Shown: positions 10,368 to 20,559 of the stretch, in pieces
Layout: every line of letters starts with the position of its first letter
Position numbering within the stretch: the first letter of the stretch is position 1
Assembly: GCA_014218235.1 (NCBI GenBank)
Contig: CM024755.1
Span: 36,042,713 to 36,106,712, forward strand
Origin: Colocasia esculenta
Lineage: Eukaryota; Streptophyta; Magnoliopsida; Alismatales; Araceae
Direction of reading: 5' to 3'
DNA: 64,000 nt
Made by a program: the position numbers and the translations under genes
The notes under the pieces: model-generated
Seen by the model: only the letters and a program-made list of their open reading frames with translations
What the model was told of the DNA's origin: nothing
Databases searched by the model: none

Positions 10368-12479
10368 ACGCTATACCACAACCGCCCGTTGTACATGCAA
10401 AGAAAAGTCAATGGGCACGAGCTCAACCGAATCCTGGTTGACCCCGGGGCGTCGATCAATATCATGCCTCTGAAGACTTTTAAGTCTTTATATCTCACGC
10501 CCTACTTGCAAAGGGTGAATGATGCCAGAATCGCTGGGTTCAACCAGAATTCTGAAAACGCCTTGGGAAAGGTGGAAGTGCAGCTGGCCATGGACGGCCT
10601 CACTACCAAGCTCGTGTTTTACATCATCAATGCAAACACGTCCTACAAAGCCCTCCTGGGAAGACCCTGGCTCCATGAAAATCGGGTCATCCCCTCGACT
10701 CTCCACCAATGTATAAAATACATCAAAGAAGGAGAGCAGCACACGGTCTTTGCCGACCGATCCCCGTTCCGCCCAAATGAATGCAACTTGGCAGACGCTC
10801 AGCTATACTTCGGCGAGCCTCCTGGCAAGCCAGCAACCGCGTCAAAAGGCAAGGAAAAAAAAAATGCCGACGCGAATCAAGCAAGCCAGGATCAAGAGGA
10901 GGAGGAGCTCTTTACGGTCAACAAAGACCTCCTTGAAGCTCGCCGGCTCAGCCGCCTCGCCGAATCCACCACGCCCGGGCCAAGTTGCCCAGAAAGGCGT
11001 GAGATCAACTATGAAGCAAACGCCATCGGCGAGATCATCAACCGAAGCATCTCCTTGCCGCCGGCGTACATGCAGCTGCCCTTCCATAGGGAGGAGCAAT
11101 GGGTGGAACGACTAAAGACATTCATTGTCACCCATTACAGAAATGATAGTCTCAAGAAAGGCGAGACGCCGAAGCCGATCATCTTCTACAAAGGAGACCC
11201 GCTTCCACATAGGCCCCTCGAAGACGACTTCGGCTGGAGTCGAACGACTCAAGTCGCCCCGGAGCCCGTCCAAGAAATGGACGACATGCCCGAGCACATC
11301 AAGCAATTGTGCCAAAGGCAAAAGATTGCACAAACGCAAGATCCCTCTCGACGGGAGTACTTCCATCAGCTGTGGTACCCGAAGCAACTCCGAGGGCAAC
11401 CCCCCTATTGTGTAAAAGACACTCGAGGGTTGGGCTATGGTCAGGCGGAGGAATGCGAGGCCTACTATACGGTCAACACCGTTGGGCTCGCGCCCTCACC
11501 TAATCATTGCCCTTCCGATGGGCAATCTCCTACCCCCGCTACAAAGCCGCAGCAAGGGGAGGCCGCCCTCGTCCTATCAAATGGGACGTTGTGCCAAGAT
11601 GCACCTCAAAGCGAAGGAGGTCATTTCTGGCTGATCACAGAAGAAGGCTTCAAATACTATGACGTCCACGTTGCTGACTCCGATGAAGAAAAGGATTTCA
11701 TCGACCTACAGCCGGCACCCCGTGAACTCGAAGACGGCGGACAAGCTACTGTCGACGAACTGGTCGAACTCGACCTCGGGGAACCAAAAGAACCCCGACC
11801 AATCTTCGTCAGCGCCCTCTTGAACGAGGAAGAAAGACAGTCATACCGGCACCTCTTGCTAGAATTCAAAGACTGTTTTGCGTGGACATACAAAGAAATG
11901 CCAGGCCTGGACCCCTCCGTGGCTGAGCATGAGTTGTCCATACTCCCCACAGCGAAGCCGGTCAAGCAGGCCCAACGGCGTATGCGCCACGAGCTGGAGC
12001 TGAAAGTAAATGCCGAAGTGGACAGGCTTCTCCAAGTCGACTTCACCGAGTCGTGCATTCATCCAACTTGGCTGGCCAATATAGTGCCGGTCAAGAAAAA
12101 GAATGGTCAAGTCCGGATCTGTATCGACTACAGGGACTTGAACAAAGCCTGCTCGAAGGACGACGTCCCGGTCCCGATCACGGAAACAATGATCGATATG
12201 ACCATAGGGCATGAAGCACTGTCCTTCATGGATGGATCGTTGGGCTACAATCAAATCCGCATGGCTCCCAAAGATAAGGGTCATACCGCCTTCAGGTCCC
12301 CCAAAGGGATCTACAACTACAAAAGAATGTCCTTCGGCTTGAAGAACGCCAGAGCCACCTATCAACGAGCCATGACCAAGATTTTCGGAGAAATGCTCCA
12401 TGACTCGGTCGAGTGCTACGTTGATGATCTGGTCGTCAAGACCAAAAGGCGGGAAGACCACCTCGGCGACCTACGCTAG
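10368..12479 (+). CDS. Pol: aspartic protease and reverse transcriptase of element H (5' part)
   Basis: An open stretch that continues the gag frame across the solo-LTR duplication. Protease: LVDPGASINIM (DPGAS at 10440-10454) and LLGRPWLHE. Then comes a Gln/Glu-rich linker and the RT core: IVPVKKKNGQ, ICIDYRDLNKAC, FMDGSLGYNQ, FGLKNARATYQ and the catalytic YVDD at 12417-12428. It ends at a TAG (12477-12479) in the RT thumb where element A has a sense codon, and the same frame family continues downstream. The upstream open frame inside the solo LTR is not part of the gene. Inactive: no integrase, and one nonsense codon. Confidence 0.88.
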   Translation, partial: TLYHNRPLYMQRKVNGHELNRILVDPGASINIMPLKTFKSLYLTPYLQRVNDARIAGFNQNSENALGKVEVQLAMDGLTTKLVFYIINANTSYKALLGRPWLHENRVIPSTLHQCIKYIKEGEQHTVFADRSPFRPNECNLADAQLYFGEPPGKPATASKGKEKKNADANQASQDQEEEELFTVNKDLLEARRLSRLAESTTPGPSCPERREINYEANAIGEIINRSISLPPAYMQLPFHREEQWVERLKTFIVTHYRNDSLKKGETPKPIIFYKGDPLPHRPLEDDFGWSRTTQVAPEPVQEMDDMPEHIKQLCQRQKIAQTQDPSRREYFHQLWYPKQLRGQPPYCVKDTRGLGYGQAEECEAYYTVNTVGLAPSPNHCPSDGQSPTPATKPQQGEAALVLSNGTLCQDAPQSEGGHFWLITEEGFKYYDVHVADSDEEKDFIDLQPAPRELEDGGQATVDELVELDLGEPKEPRPIFVSALLNEEERQSYRHLLLEFKDCFAWTYKEMPGLDPSVAEHELSILPTAKPVKQAQRRMRHELELKVNAEVDRLLQVDFTESCIHPTWLANIVPVKKKNGQVRICIDYRDLNKACSKDDVPVPITETMIDMTIGHEALSFMDGSLGYNQIRMAPKDKGHTAFRSPKGIYNYKRMSFGLKNARATYQRAMTKIFGEMLHDSVECYVDDLVVKTKRREDHLGDLR

Positions 12480-13498
12480 GTCTTCGAAAGACTCCGCCAG
12501 CATCAGCTGAAGATGAACCCTATGAAGTGCGCCTTTGGTGTTTCGAGCGGCAAATTCCTCGGCTTCGTTGTCAAATACCGCGGGATAGAAATTGATCCCG
12601 TCAAAATCAAAGCTATCAGAGAGCTGCCGTCGCCAAAAACCTTAACGGAGCTGAAATCTCTCCAGGGAAGGCTGGCCTACATAAGGCGGTTCATTTCCAA
12701 CCTTGCGGGCAGATGCGCCCCCTTCAGCAAATTAATGAAGAAAGGAGCCCCATTTGTGTGGGACCAAGAGTGCCAAGATACTTTTGAAGAAATCAAAGAG
12801 TATCTCCTTACTCCTCCCGTCTTGAAAGCCCCGATGAAAGATAAGCCGCTCATCCTCTACATCGCGGCCATGGAAACGTCGCTGGAAGCACTCCTGGCAC
12901 AAATAAACGAGGAAGGCAAGGAGCAACCGCTCTATTACCTCAGCAGAATGTTGGTGGGTCTGGAGCACCGATATTCCCCAGTGGAGAAAGTATGCCTGGC
13001 ATTGATATTTGCCGTCAAGAAATTACGGCACTATCTCCTGGCCCATCAGGTCACCCTCATCTCGAGGATAGACCCCCTAAAAGCGCTCCTCACCCAACCT
13101 GTGTTGTCAGGAAGGATGGGAAAATGGGCCCTTCTCCTCATAGAGTTTCATATCACCTTCGTCCCAAGAAAAGCAATCAAAGGGCAAGGTATGGCGGATT
13201 TCCTGGCGGCACATCCACTCCCAACCGGCTCCCCCCTAGAGTTCAAGCTTCCGGAAGAGGAAACGCGCTCATCCCCTCACGGGGAGGGGACCCAACAAAA
13301 AGAAGTCCCCATCCAAGAAAGTGGAAATACTCTCGCCATAGAGTTACCACATTGGGAACTCTACTTTGATGGCGCTTCCCGGGTACTCAAGCAAACTGAC
13401 GGTACCACAACCTATACCTCCGGAGCGGGCATTGCCCTGGTGACCCCACAAGGAGGAATTCTGCACAACTCATGTGCACTCATGAGGCCGTTGACCAA
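12480..13498 (+). pseudogene. Pol: RT thumb, Ty3-type RNase H and start of second RNase H (element H)
   Basis: Continues pol after the TAG: FERLRQ, CAFGVSSGKFLGF, YIRRFISNL, then the gypsy RNase H region (ILYIAAMETSL, YYLSRMLVG, EKVCLALIFAVKKLRHYL). After a linker the second RNase H begins with WELYFDGAS and GAGIALVTPQGG, stopping at MRPLTN when the B1 LTR starts at 13499. Any open frame beyond 13498 is read into the LTR. Two RNase H domains in series mark the Tat branch. Confidence 0.87.
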
Positions 13499-13891
13499 TG
13501 TTGGAACGCAGATTTCTCTTCAGATTTATTTCCTCATCTCTTTCCTGAAATGAAGAATTTTGGGCGTGCCAGACTGTTTACGAGAAACAGACAAAGATTT
13601 ATGTTATGAGGGGTACCGGGTGAAGACCCGGCACCCTCGAACGTTTCATTTTTTCCGCGTGCGCTCGCGTTCAGGGCGATTGGAGTGGTCGTGTGCTGGA
13701 CCGTTCCCCACCGACCGAAGTCGATGTTTCATTTACATCGAGTATAACACTCGAATACCTTCGAATGCGTAATGTTTGTTAAAAGACCGTATGCCGAAAT
13801 CTAAAGAAGAAAAGGCAGATGACAAGTGAATTTCCACAATTTTATTCAAGCTTATGTCATTTATATCCATGACATTTACATTGGTGCCTTT

Positions 13892-14093
13892 AGTGGGGTT
13901 TTGTACCTCCACTGGGCGATTACAAGTATTTCGTGTACATGAGTGTCGACGACGGGGTATTTGTGCCTCCGTCCGGTACTTGCAGGATGTGCGGCTTGTA
14001 TTTGCATGCACGACGAGGTGTTTGTGCCTCCGTCGGACGTTTACAAGCTCGTCGGGTCCTCGATACTCGAGGCGGGGTGTTTGTGCCTCCGCC
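13892..14093. repeat. four loop-conserved hairpins GGTGTTTGTGCCTC with changing stems
   Basis: AGTGG...CCACT (13892-13912), GACGG...CCGTC (13950-13972), CGACG...CGTCG (14011-14035) and GGCGG...CCGCC (14071-14093). The loop ggtgtttgtgcctc is nearly constant while both arms change together. Spacing is about 60 bp. Confidence 0.88.
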
Positions 14094-14515
14094 GAGCATT
14101 TATCGACCATTTGTCCTTTTAAGTCCATGACAGGGTGTTTAGGCCGCTGCCGGACAACATTGCCTCGACGCACGTCATTTGGCGACAGCGGAGGACTTAA
14201 ATACAAACACTGGGAGTCATGTGACAACCTGTGGCGTTTTCCCGCGGATGTGGCGCAGTGCAACCCGAACGCTGAGGACGGAACACTAACGGGCGCCAAG
14301 GACTTCTCCCCAGCACGTGCGGCCTATTTAAGCTCGCGCACGGACACCCTCTGAGCACGAGCTCGTGAGCGTGAGGGGGGCTCTGCGATTTCTTTGCACA
14401 AGCCTCTCGTATGCCGAATCGCGTGGTGTCTTTTTTGGGCCGAAAATGGCGTCTTTGTGCCACTGTCGGACAGCATTGCCTCTACGCGCGTCGTTTGGTG
14501 ACAGCGGAGGACTTA

Positions 14516-14695
14516 AACATGTGCCTCGACCTGTGTCATTTTATGACACCGGAGGACTTAAACATGGCCTCGACGTGTGTCATTTTATGACACCGGAGGA
14601 CTTAAATATGGGACTCGACGTGTGTCATTTTAGGACACTGGAGGCCTTAAAATATGGGCCTCGACGTGTGTCGTTTTATGACACCGGAGGACTTA
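14516..14695. repeat. GTGTCA/TGACAC hairpin tandem, about 45-bp units
   Basis: Four units of CTCGACGTGTGTCATTTTATGACACCGGAGGACTTAA-type sequence. One has GTGTC...GGACAC in place of TGACAC. The same unit recurs at 59955-60035 in element C. Confidence 0.8.
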
Positions 14696-14959
14696 AATGA
14701 AAATGCCGAGGTCATATGACAACCTGTGGTGTCTTCTCACGGGCGAGCGCAGGAGGGCCCGATCGCAGAGGACAGAACACCGACAGACGCCAAGGACTTC
14801 CTCCCCAACACGTGCGGCCTATTTAAGCTCACGCACGTAAGGCTCTCGGCGGGACCTTGAGTGGCATGCGATTTGTTCGCCCCCGCGGTCTCCGGACTCT
14901 CTTCTTGGCTGTGCCTTTTTTGGGCCGAATGGCATGTGTTTGAATGGGGGTATGCCCCC

Positions 14960-14968
14960 CTATTTATA
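14960..14968 (-). promoter_or_regulatory. TATA box of B1 LTR
   Basis: TATAAATAG on the minus strand, next to the GC-rich repeat array, in the position of the gag-pol promoter. Equivalent boxes are at 53646-53653 and 59720-59728. Confidence 0.55.
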
Positions 14969-15039
14969 GGTTTTATGGGGGGCATACCGGCGGGGGTACC
15001 CTCCCCGGCGGAGGTCTTCGGTGGCACGGGCGTCGAGGC

Positions 15040-15420
15040 AGAGCGCGAGCGTCGGGGACCTGACTGGCGGCCCCTCCTGACAGGCGGAGGGGGTCCGCCG
15101 GTCAGGGAGCCTGACCGGCGCCCCTCCTGCTGGCGGAGGGGGGGTCCGCCGGTCAGGGGGCCTGACCGGCGCCCCTCCTGGCTGGCGGAGGGGGTCCGCC
15201 GGTCAGGGGGCTTGACCGGCGCCCCTCCTGCTGGCGGAGGGGGTCCGCCGGTCAGGGGGCCTGACCGGCGCCCCTCCTGGCTGGCGGAGGGGGGTCCGCC
15301 GGTCAGGGGGCCTGACCAGCTCCCCTCCTGCTGGCGGAGGGGGGTCAACCGGTCAGGGGGCCTGACCGGCGCCCCTCCTGGCTGGCGGAGGGGGGTCCGC
15401 CGGTCAGGGGGCTGACCGGC
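15040..15420. repeat. GC-rich 48-bp hairpin repeats in B1 U3
   Basis: About seven units CTGACCGGCGCCCCTCC...GGCGGAGGGGGTCCGCCGG. Each holds a perfect 10-bp-arm hairpin GCCGGTCAGG ggg CCTGACCGGC, with minor changes (one unit has CAACCGGTCAGG). Long open frames here in several phases are repeat artefacts. Confidence 0.85.
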
Positions 15421-15845
15421 GGCCTCTTCTTCCTTGGCCATTTCCCAGAGGATTTCTGTTATGGCACGTGCCGCACACGTGCACACACATGCCCGCATGT
15501 ATTTGACGTGCCTTCGACGTGCGTTCTTGCCCGCTTCACGTGCGTTTGACCCCATTTTCAGAGGGCATGTGCATTTCACCTTTTCGGACCCATCCGAGCC
15601 GTACGCGATCTTTAGCGCGAGTCCGAACATTGAGTCTCGGCTGTCCGGGGCGCGTATTTCCGCTATTGACGGGCTTTTTTAAGCGTCATCCCCCGGCTCA
15701 TTCTAGGTGGACATCCGAACTCAAACCCATTTATCTCAGGTGTTCGAGTGAGGGAGGCCGGGGTTTCTTTCCAGCCTTTCGTGGATTTCCGGACGAGTTT
15801 GCCACCCGGGACTTGTTTAAATCCAGATATTTTTCGGGTTCAACA

Positions 15846-15862
15846 AATGCCCCCCACGGGAT
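15846..15862 (-). other. PPT of element B1
   Basis: On the minus strand this reads ATCCCGTGGGGGGCATT up to the LTR start TGTTGAACCC. It is the same tract as at 1919-1933. Confidence 0.85.
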
Positions 15863-16665
15863 ATCCGTCAGAGACGAAGACGAAGGCGGGTGTCCCGTGG
15901 CGATTATCAAACTCTACCCATGGTCTTAATGACTCGGCGAGGAGTTGGGTTGAAAACCACAGCGATGCGCTTCAATATTTGTGTAGTGTCGCCAGCAACT
16001 TAGGACAACAATCTGTTGTTGCCGGTTGAGCCGGCGATCAAACTTGCTATGCTTCTCGCGCTGAGCCATCAGCTCTCCTTGCTCGCATATTTTTCAAATT
16101 TGTTTTCAACTCAAGAGTTCCCATGAGAGGACCCAGGAGAGCGCACATCACTTCAGGGAAGTAACATGGACCCGCTCCACCAGGTCAACTCTAGGGGTGA
16201 GTTTCATCGAAGAGTTGCTCCTTGACTTTGCTTGGAGCTGACCTTGGCTGTCTTCATCCGAGTATTGCCTTTTCCCGCCCTCTACTCGGTTTCTTGGACC
16301 GATAAGTTCGAGCGATGTCTTTTTTGGACGTTGCATTTCTGGCATTCTTTCAGATCTAATGCAACATTTCGGGTGCTGGGGCTGGCCTTCTCGGGGCTTT
16401 GTCCAGCAACCTGAGTTTGATTCTTAATCGAGAAGGCTTGCCTTTTCTGGCTTTGCTCCTCGACTTTGATTTTGTATTTCTTCTTTCTGGGATTTGCCTT
16501 ATTGGCTTTTCCCAGGCTTGCTTTCGGCATCTTCTGCTTGAATTTTGCATTTGTGGCATTCCTCAAGATCTGATGCAACATTTTGGGTGCTGGGGATGGC
16601 TTTCTTCGGCTTTGTCCAGCAACCCAGCTTTGATTTGATTTTTTTTTTTTATTCATCTTCTTTTT
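15863..16665 (-). other. B1 3' non-coding stretch with Lys-rich degenerate repeats
   Basis: No gene is recognised. From 16282 to 16656 the minus strand reads KANKANPRKKK, LKECQKCN and SQKRQAF-like units, similar to 54761-55638 in B2 and 1500-1860 in L1. The units repeat at irregular spacing (CTTTCGGCATCTTCTGCTTG, TTGCATTTNTGGCATTC). The rest shows nothing supportable. Confidence 0.5.
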
Positions 16666-16675
16666 TCACATTACC

Positions 16676-16890
16676 ATCCCAAGCGCCCTTTCGGATTTTC
16701 ACCGGGAATGGCCCCCTCTAGCTTTTTCCGGTGCGCCCTTTCGGGTTTTCACACCGAGGGGTTACCCATTTTTGCCTGAGGCGCCCTTTCGGGTTTTCAC
16801 CTCAGCTGGGTTTGAGGCTCTTTTACCCTTGAGCATCCCTTTTTGAAGGATGATCAAGTCCGCCGGGACATCTCTATTTTTAGTCCCTTT
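16676..16890 (+). repeat. GGGTTTTCAC hairpin cluster, B1 copy 1
   Basis: Three core hairpins with different arms: TCCC/GGGA (16677-16707), CGGTG/CACCG (16729-16756) and CTGAGG/CCTCAG (16776-16805). These are followed by a long hairpin CTTGAgCATCC...GGATGaTCAAG (16828-16858). It ends in GACATCTCTATTTTTAGTCCC before a pyrimidine-rich stretch. Confidence 0.88.
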
Positions 16891-16959
16891 TTCTTTTCTT
16901 TTCTTCTTCTTTTTTTTTTTGTTTTAGGACCCGAGGCCGGACCCTAGGGCAATTGATCA

Positions 16960-17565
16960 TGGGATCTGCCATTTGGATTTAGCCTACCGTTGCGGTTTTC
17001 TGGCTAAAGAAATTTCGGTTAGCCTACCACTCCGGTTTGCTGGCTAAGGATTTTGGCTTGACCGACCACAAAGGTTTATTGGTCAAACAGAGGATAGCCT
17101 ACCTTCTTGGGGTTTTCTGGCTAAGGGTTTAGGGTTTGACCGACCATGGAGGTTTGTTGGTCAAAGGGATAGCCTACCTTCTTGGGGTTTGCTGGCTAAG
17201 GTTTTAGGGTTCGACCGACCACCGACGTTTATTGGTCAAAGAGGATAGCCTACCTTCTTGGGGTTTGCTGGCTAAGGATTTTGGTTTGACCGACCACGGA
17301 GGTTTATTGGTCAAAGAGGATAGCCTACCTTCTTGGGATTTGCTGGCTAAGGATTTTGGTTTAACCGACCATGGAGGTTTATTGGTCAAAGAGGGGTAGC
17401 CTACCTTCTTGGGGTTTGCTGGCTAAGGGTTTGGGTTTGACAGACCATGGAGGTTTGCTGGTCAAAAGGGGTAGCCTACCTTCTTGGGGTTTTCTGGCTA
17501 AGGGTTTAGGTTTGACCGACCACGGAGGTTTGTTGGTCACAAAGAAATGGCTTGATCCACCATTT
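16960..17565 (+). repeat. TAGCC/GGCTA and TGACC/GGTCA hairpin array, B1 copy 1
   Basis: Alternating hairpins TAGCCTACC...GGGTTTGCTGGCTA and TTGACCGACC...GGTTTATTGGTCAA (first at 17058-17086), about 40 bp apart. The inner ACC...GGTTT is constant and the outer arms differ between the two types. Confidence 0.87.
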
Positions 17566-17692
17566 CAGTTTTCCTACCAAGCAGAATAGGGGCACCGCCT
17601 AGCATTTTGTTTACTGGCTGCGCGAAACATGCCCTGGTAAGTAATGATTTGATTTTGATTTTCTATCCTCTTTTTTTTCGCATTACCGACTC

Positions 17693-17905
17693 CTGCGCCC
17701 TTTCGGGTTTTCACATAAGCCAGCCCCCTCTAGCTTTTTCCAACGCGCCCTTTCGGGTTTTCACGTTGAGGGGTTATCCATTTTTGCCTGAGGCGCCCTT
17801 CGGGTTTTCACCTTAGCTGGATTTTGGGCATTTTTACCCTTGGGCACTCCTTTTGGGGAGTGACCAAGTCTGCCGGGACATCTCTATTTTTAGTCCTTTT
17901 TCCTT
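17693..17905 (+). repeat. GGGTTTTCAC hairpin cluster, B1 copy 2
   Basis: Same layout as 16676-16890, but the middle hairpin has arms CAACG/CGTTG (17741-17768) and the long hairpin is CTTGGgCACTCC...GGAGTGaCCAAG (17839-17868). Confidence 0.87.
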
Positions 17906-17944
17906 TTCTTTTTTTTTCTTGGAATCCGAAGCGAGGTTGAGGAA

Positions 17945-19150
17945 CCTTGGCTAGGGGATTCGCCGTTTGGCTTTAGCCCACCATTGTGATTAATGGGCCA
18001 AGGACGGCACAGCCTACCATGGAGGTTTACTGGCTGAGGGGGCATTGTTTAGCCGACCTTTTGGGGGTTTATTGGCTAAAGGTTTGACTTGGTCGACCTG
18101 GACGGTTTGCTGACCAAGGAGGAGGTTTTAGCCGACCTTCCGGGGGTTTATTGCTATAGGATTTAACTTGGTCGACCAGGATGGTTTGCTGACCAAGGAG
18201 GAGGTTTTAGCCGACCTTCTGGGGGTTTATTGGCTAAAGGTTTGACTTGGTCGACCTAGATGGTTTGCTGACCAAGGAGGAGGTTTTAGCCGACCTTCTG
18301 GGGGTTTACTGGCTAAAGGTTTGACTTGGTCGACCTGGATGGTTTGCTGACCAAGGAGGAGGTTTTAGCCGACCTTCTGGGGGTTTACTGGCTAAAGGTT
18401 TGACTTGGTCGACCTGGATGGTTTGCTGACCAAGGAGGAGGTTTTAGCCGACCTTCTGGGGGTTTACCGGCTAAAGGGGTTTGACTTGGTCGACCAGGAT
18501 GGTTTGCTGACCAAGGAGGAGGTTTTAGCCGACCTTCTGGGGGTTTACTGGCTAAAGGTTTGACTTGGTCGACCTGGATGGTTTGCTGACCAAGGAGGAG
18601 GTTTTAGCCGACCTTCTGGGGGTTTACTGGCTAAAGGTTTGACTTGGTCGACCTGGATGGTTTGCTGACCAAGGAGGAGGTTTTAGCCAACCTTCTGGGG
18701 GTTTACTGGCTAAAGGTTTGACTTGGTCGACCTGGATGGTTTGCTGACCAAGGAGGAGGTTTTAGCCGACCTTCTGGGGGTTTACTGGCTAAAGGTTTGA
18801 CTTGGTCGACCTGGATGGTTTGCTGACCAAGGAGGAGGTTTTAGCCGACCTTCTGGGGGTTTACTGGCTGAGGGGTTTGACTTGGTCGACCAGGATGGTT
18901 TGCTGACCAAGGAGGAGGTTTTAGCCGACCTTCTGGGGGTTTACTGGCTAAAGGTTTGACTTGGTCGACCTGAATGGTTTGCTGACCAAGGAGGAGGTTT
19001 TAGCCGACCTTCTGGGGGTTTACTGGCTAAAGGTTTGACTTGGTCGACCTGGATGGTTTGCTGACCAAGGAGGAGGTTTTAGCCGACCTTCTGGGGTTTT
19101 AGCCGACCAAGGAGGAGGTTTTAGCCGACCTTCTGGATGGTTTGCTGACC
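17945..19150 (+). repeat. 79-bp double-hairpin satellite, about 13 units
   Basis: Each 79-bp unit has two hairpins: CTTGGTCGACC...GGTTTGCTGACCAAG and TTTAGCCGACC...GGGTTTACTGGCTAAA, with 7-bp arms. The first unit differs (CAGCC/GGCTG, 18010-18036). Units are almost identical, unlike the diverged arrays at 55975-57740, so expansion is recent. The array breaks off at 19150 against element A. Confidence 0.9.
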
Positions 19151-19239
19151 ATGCTTTGATTTGTGTATCGTGATTTGCGGGGCGTGCCAGCCTGTCTAAC
19201 AGACAGAAAAAGAGTCCGCGCGATGCGGAAGAAGAATTT

Positions 19240-19385
19240 TGGTGTCCGGGGAACGGACAGGTTTGGTGTCCGTGGAACGGACGGGTATGGTGTCCGTGGA
19301 ACGGACGGGTATGGCGTCCGCGGAACGGACGGGTATGGCGTCCGAAAAAGGACGGGTGTGTCCGCGAACGGACGGGTGCGCCGTT
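19240..19385. repeat. GTCCGTGGAACGGAC hairpin tandem (3' LTR of A)
   Basis: About six 24-bp units GTCCG-tggaa-CGGACGGGTATG with variants (GTCCGcggaaCGGAC). The other LTR of the same element has fewer units (40129-40215). Confidence 0.88.
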
Positions 19386-20559
19386 TTTTATCTGAACTTC
19401 TTGAGTCCCATGTCTATTCTCATCAGGTGATTAGGGTAGCATGTGCTGGACCTCTGTCTCCATCGATCGGAATCGATGTTACATTTACATCGAGTTAGGA
19501 CACTTGGTATTATTTGATACCTGCCTAAACCCGAATACCATTTCATAGCAAAAGGACGAGAAAAATATGCATGCTTTTTCTTAGAAAATCCTGATTATGA
19601 CATGTTTTGCCTTTCTTTTGATTGTTTTGAAATACTTTTGTTTTGGATATTTTATTTTTGAAATGACTGCCTTTTTGGGAGTCCAAAGTTTGATTTCTTT
19701 TGAAAAGGGGAGCGGGTATATACCCGAGGACCGATTTGAGGTCTTTCTCTCCTTTTTACAAAAGGTTGGTTATGGGTTTTCATTTGAGGAAACATGGAGA
19801 TTATTATTGTGAACGGGCATATACCCGAAGACTTTGATTCTGAACTTGGGGGTGTTATAACCCAGAGTAACACTTTCATATTAGAAGGATGATTGCACAA
19901 ATTTTTATATGAGGTTCTTTTGCAACGTCATTTCTGAGCAGAGTCCGAGTTCGAGGTAGAGTTTCTTTTCTCCTCATTTCGTACTTGTGCGGGTCCAATT
20001 TCCGGAGATCATATGGATGTATCTCCACGGAAGTTCTTGTCCCATTGTGATTTTTGTCCAGAGTCCATTTCCACGGGTATATTCCTCGTGGAGGTGCATA
20101 TGTGCTCCCATTTAGGGTATCTGAGCACGGTTCTTGTCTGTGCGGGTGCAATTTTCGGAGAACATATAGATGTGTCTCCATGGAAGTTCTTGTCCCATTG
20201 TGATTTCTGTCCAAAGTTCATTTCCACGGACATAGTTCTCGTGGAGGTACATATGTGCTCCCATTTAGGGTATCTGAGCACGGTTCCTGTCTTATTTCCC
20301 TTTTTCTTTGGATGTGTGTATATTATCACAATCCCTCTTTTTATTATTATTTTTTTTTGAACATGTGAATATGTCTTGGTGAATCCCCACTTAGGCGGGG
20401 TGTCCTCATAGAGATATTTTCATATTGGCATATGTTTATATCCATGTATTCTCGGGAGAAACTTTACCCGGAGGGACTTTGCCTTAAAGAGATATATATG
20501 CGTATAAACACAAATTTGCACTTTGTAAATATATTCTCACACGGTATCTCCACTTGAGC

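Larger units (their letters stand above)
4901..13498 (+). mobile_element. element H: interrupted plus-strand Tat gag-pol fragment
   Basis: Gag C-terminal region (4901-6060) and PR-RT-RNase H (10368-13498) of one Ty3/gypsy element, separated by a solo LTR with a clean 5-bp duplication. Its left end is cut by L1 at 4900/4901 and its right end by the B1 LTR at 13499, inside the second RNase H domain. Integrase and both of its own LTRs are missing. It must be older than L1, the solo LTR and B1. Confidence 0.85.
13499..15845 (-). mobile_element. 3' LTR of element B1
   Basis: A 2347-bp LTR, TGTTGGAACG...GGGTTCAACA, in the minus orientation because the PPT follows at 15846. It contains a PBS-like GGGCGTGCCAGACTG at 13560, loop-conserved hairpins (13892-14093), GTGTCA/TGACAC hairpins (14516-14695), a minus-strand TATA (14960-14968) and GC-rich hairpin repeats (15040-15420). 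It is related to the LTRs at 51670-54383 and 58602-60302. Confidence 0.87.
13499..19150 (-). mobile_element. element B1: 3' LTR and 3' non-coding region (minus-strand Tat element)
   Basis: LTR 13499-15845, PPT at 15846-15862 reading on the minus strand, then a gene-free 3' region with degenerate repeats and two hairpin clusters, each followed by an array. It is cut at 19150, where element A's truncated LTR begins. Pol, gag and the 5' LTR of B1 are absent. No PMD gene is present, unlike A and A2. Confidence 0.82.

Noticed and set aside
13499..13553. Last codons of the H RNase H frame
   Set aside because: These codons are LTR B1 sequence; homology to RNase H stops at 13498.
14737..15630. 297-codon minus-strand frame rich in Pro/Arg/Gly
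   Set aside because: It lies over the 48-bp GC-rich hairpin repeats. Frames are open on both strands simply because of GC-rich composition.
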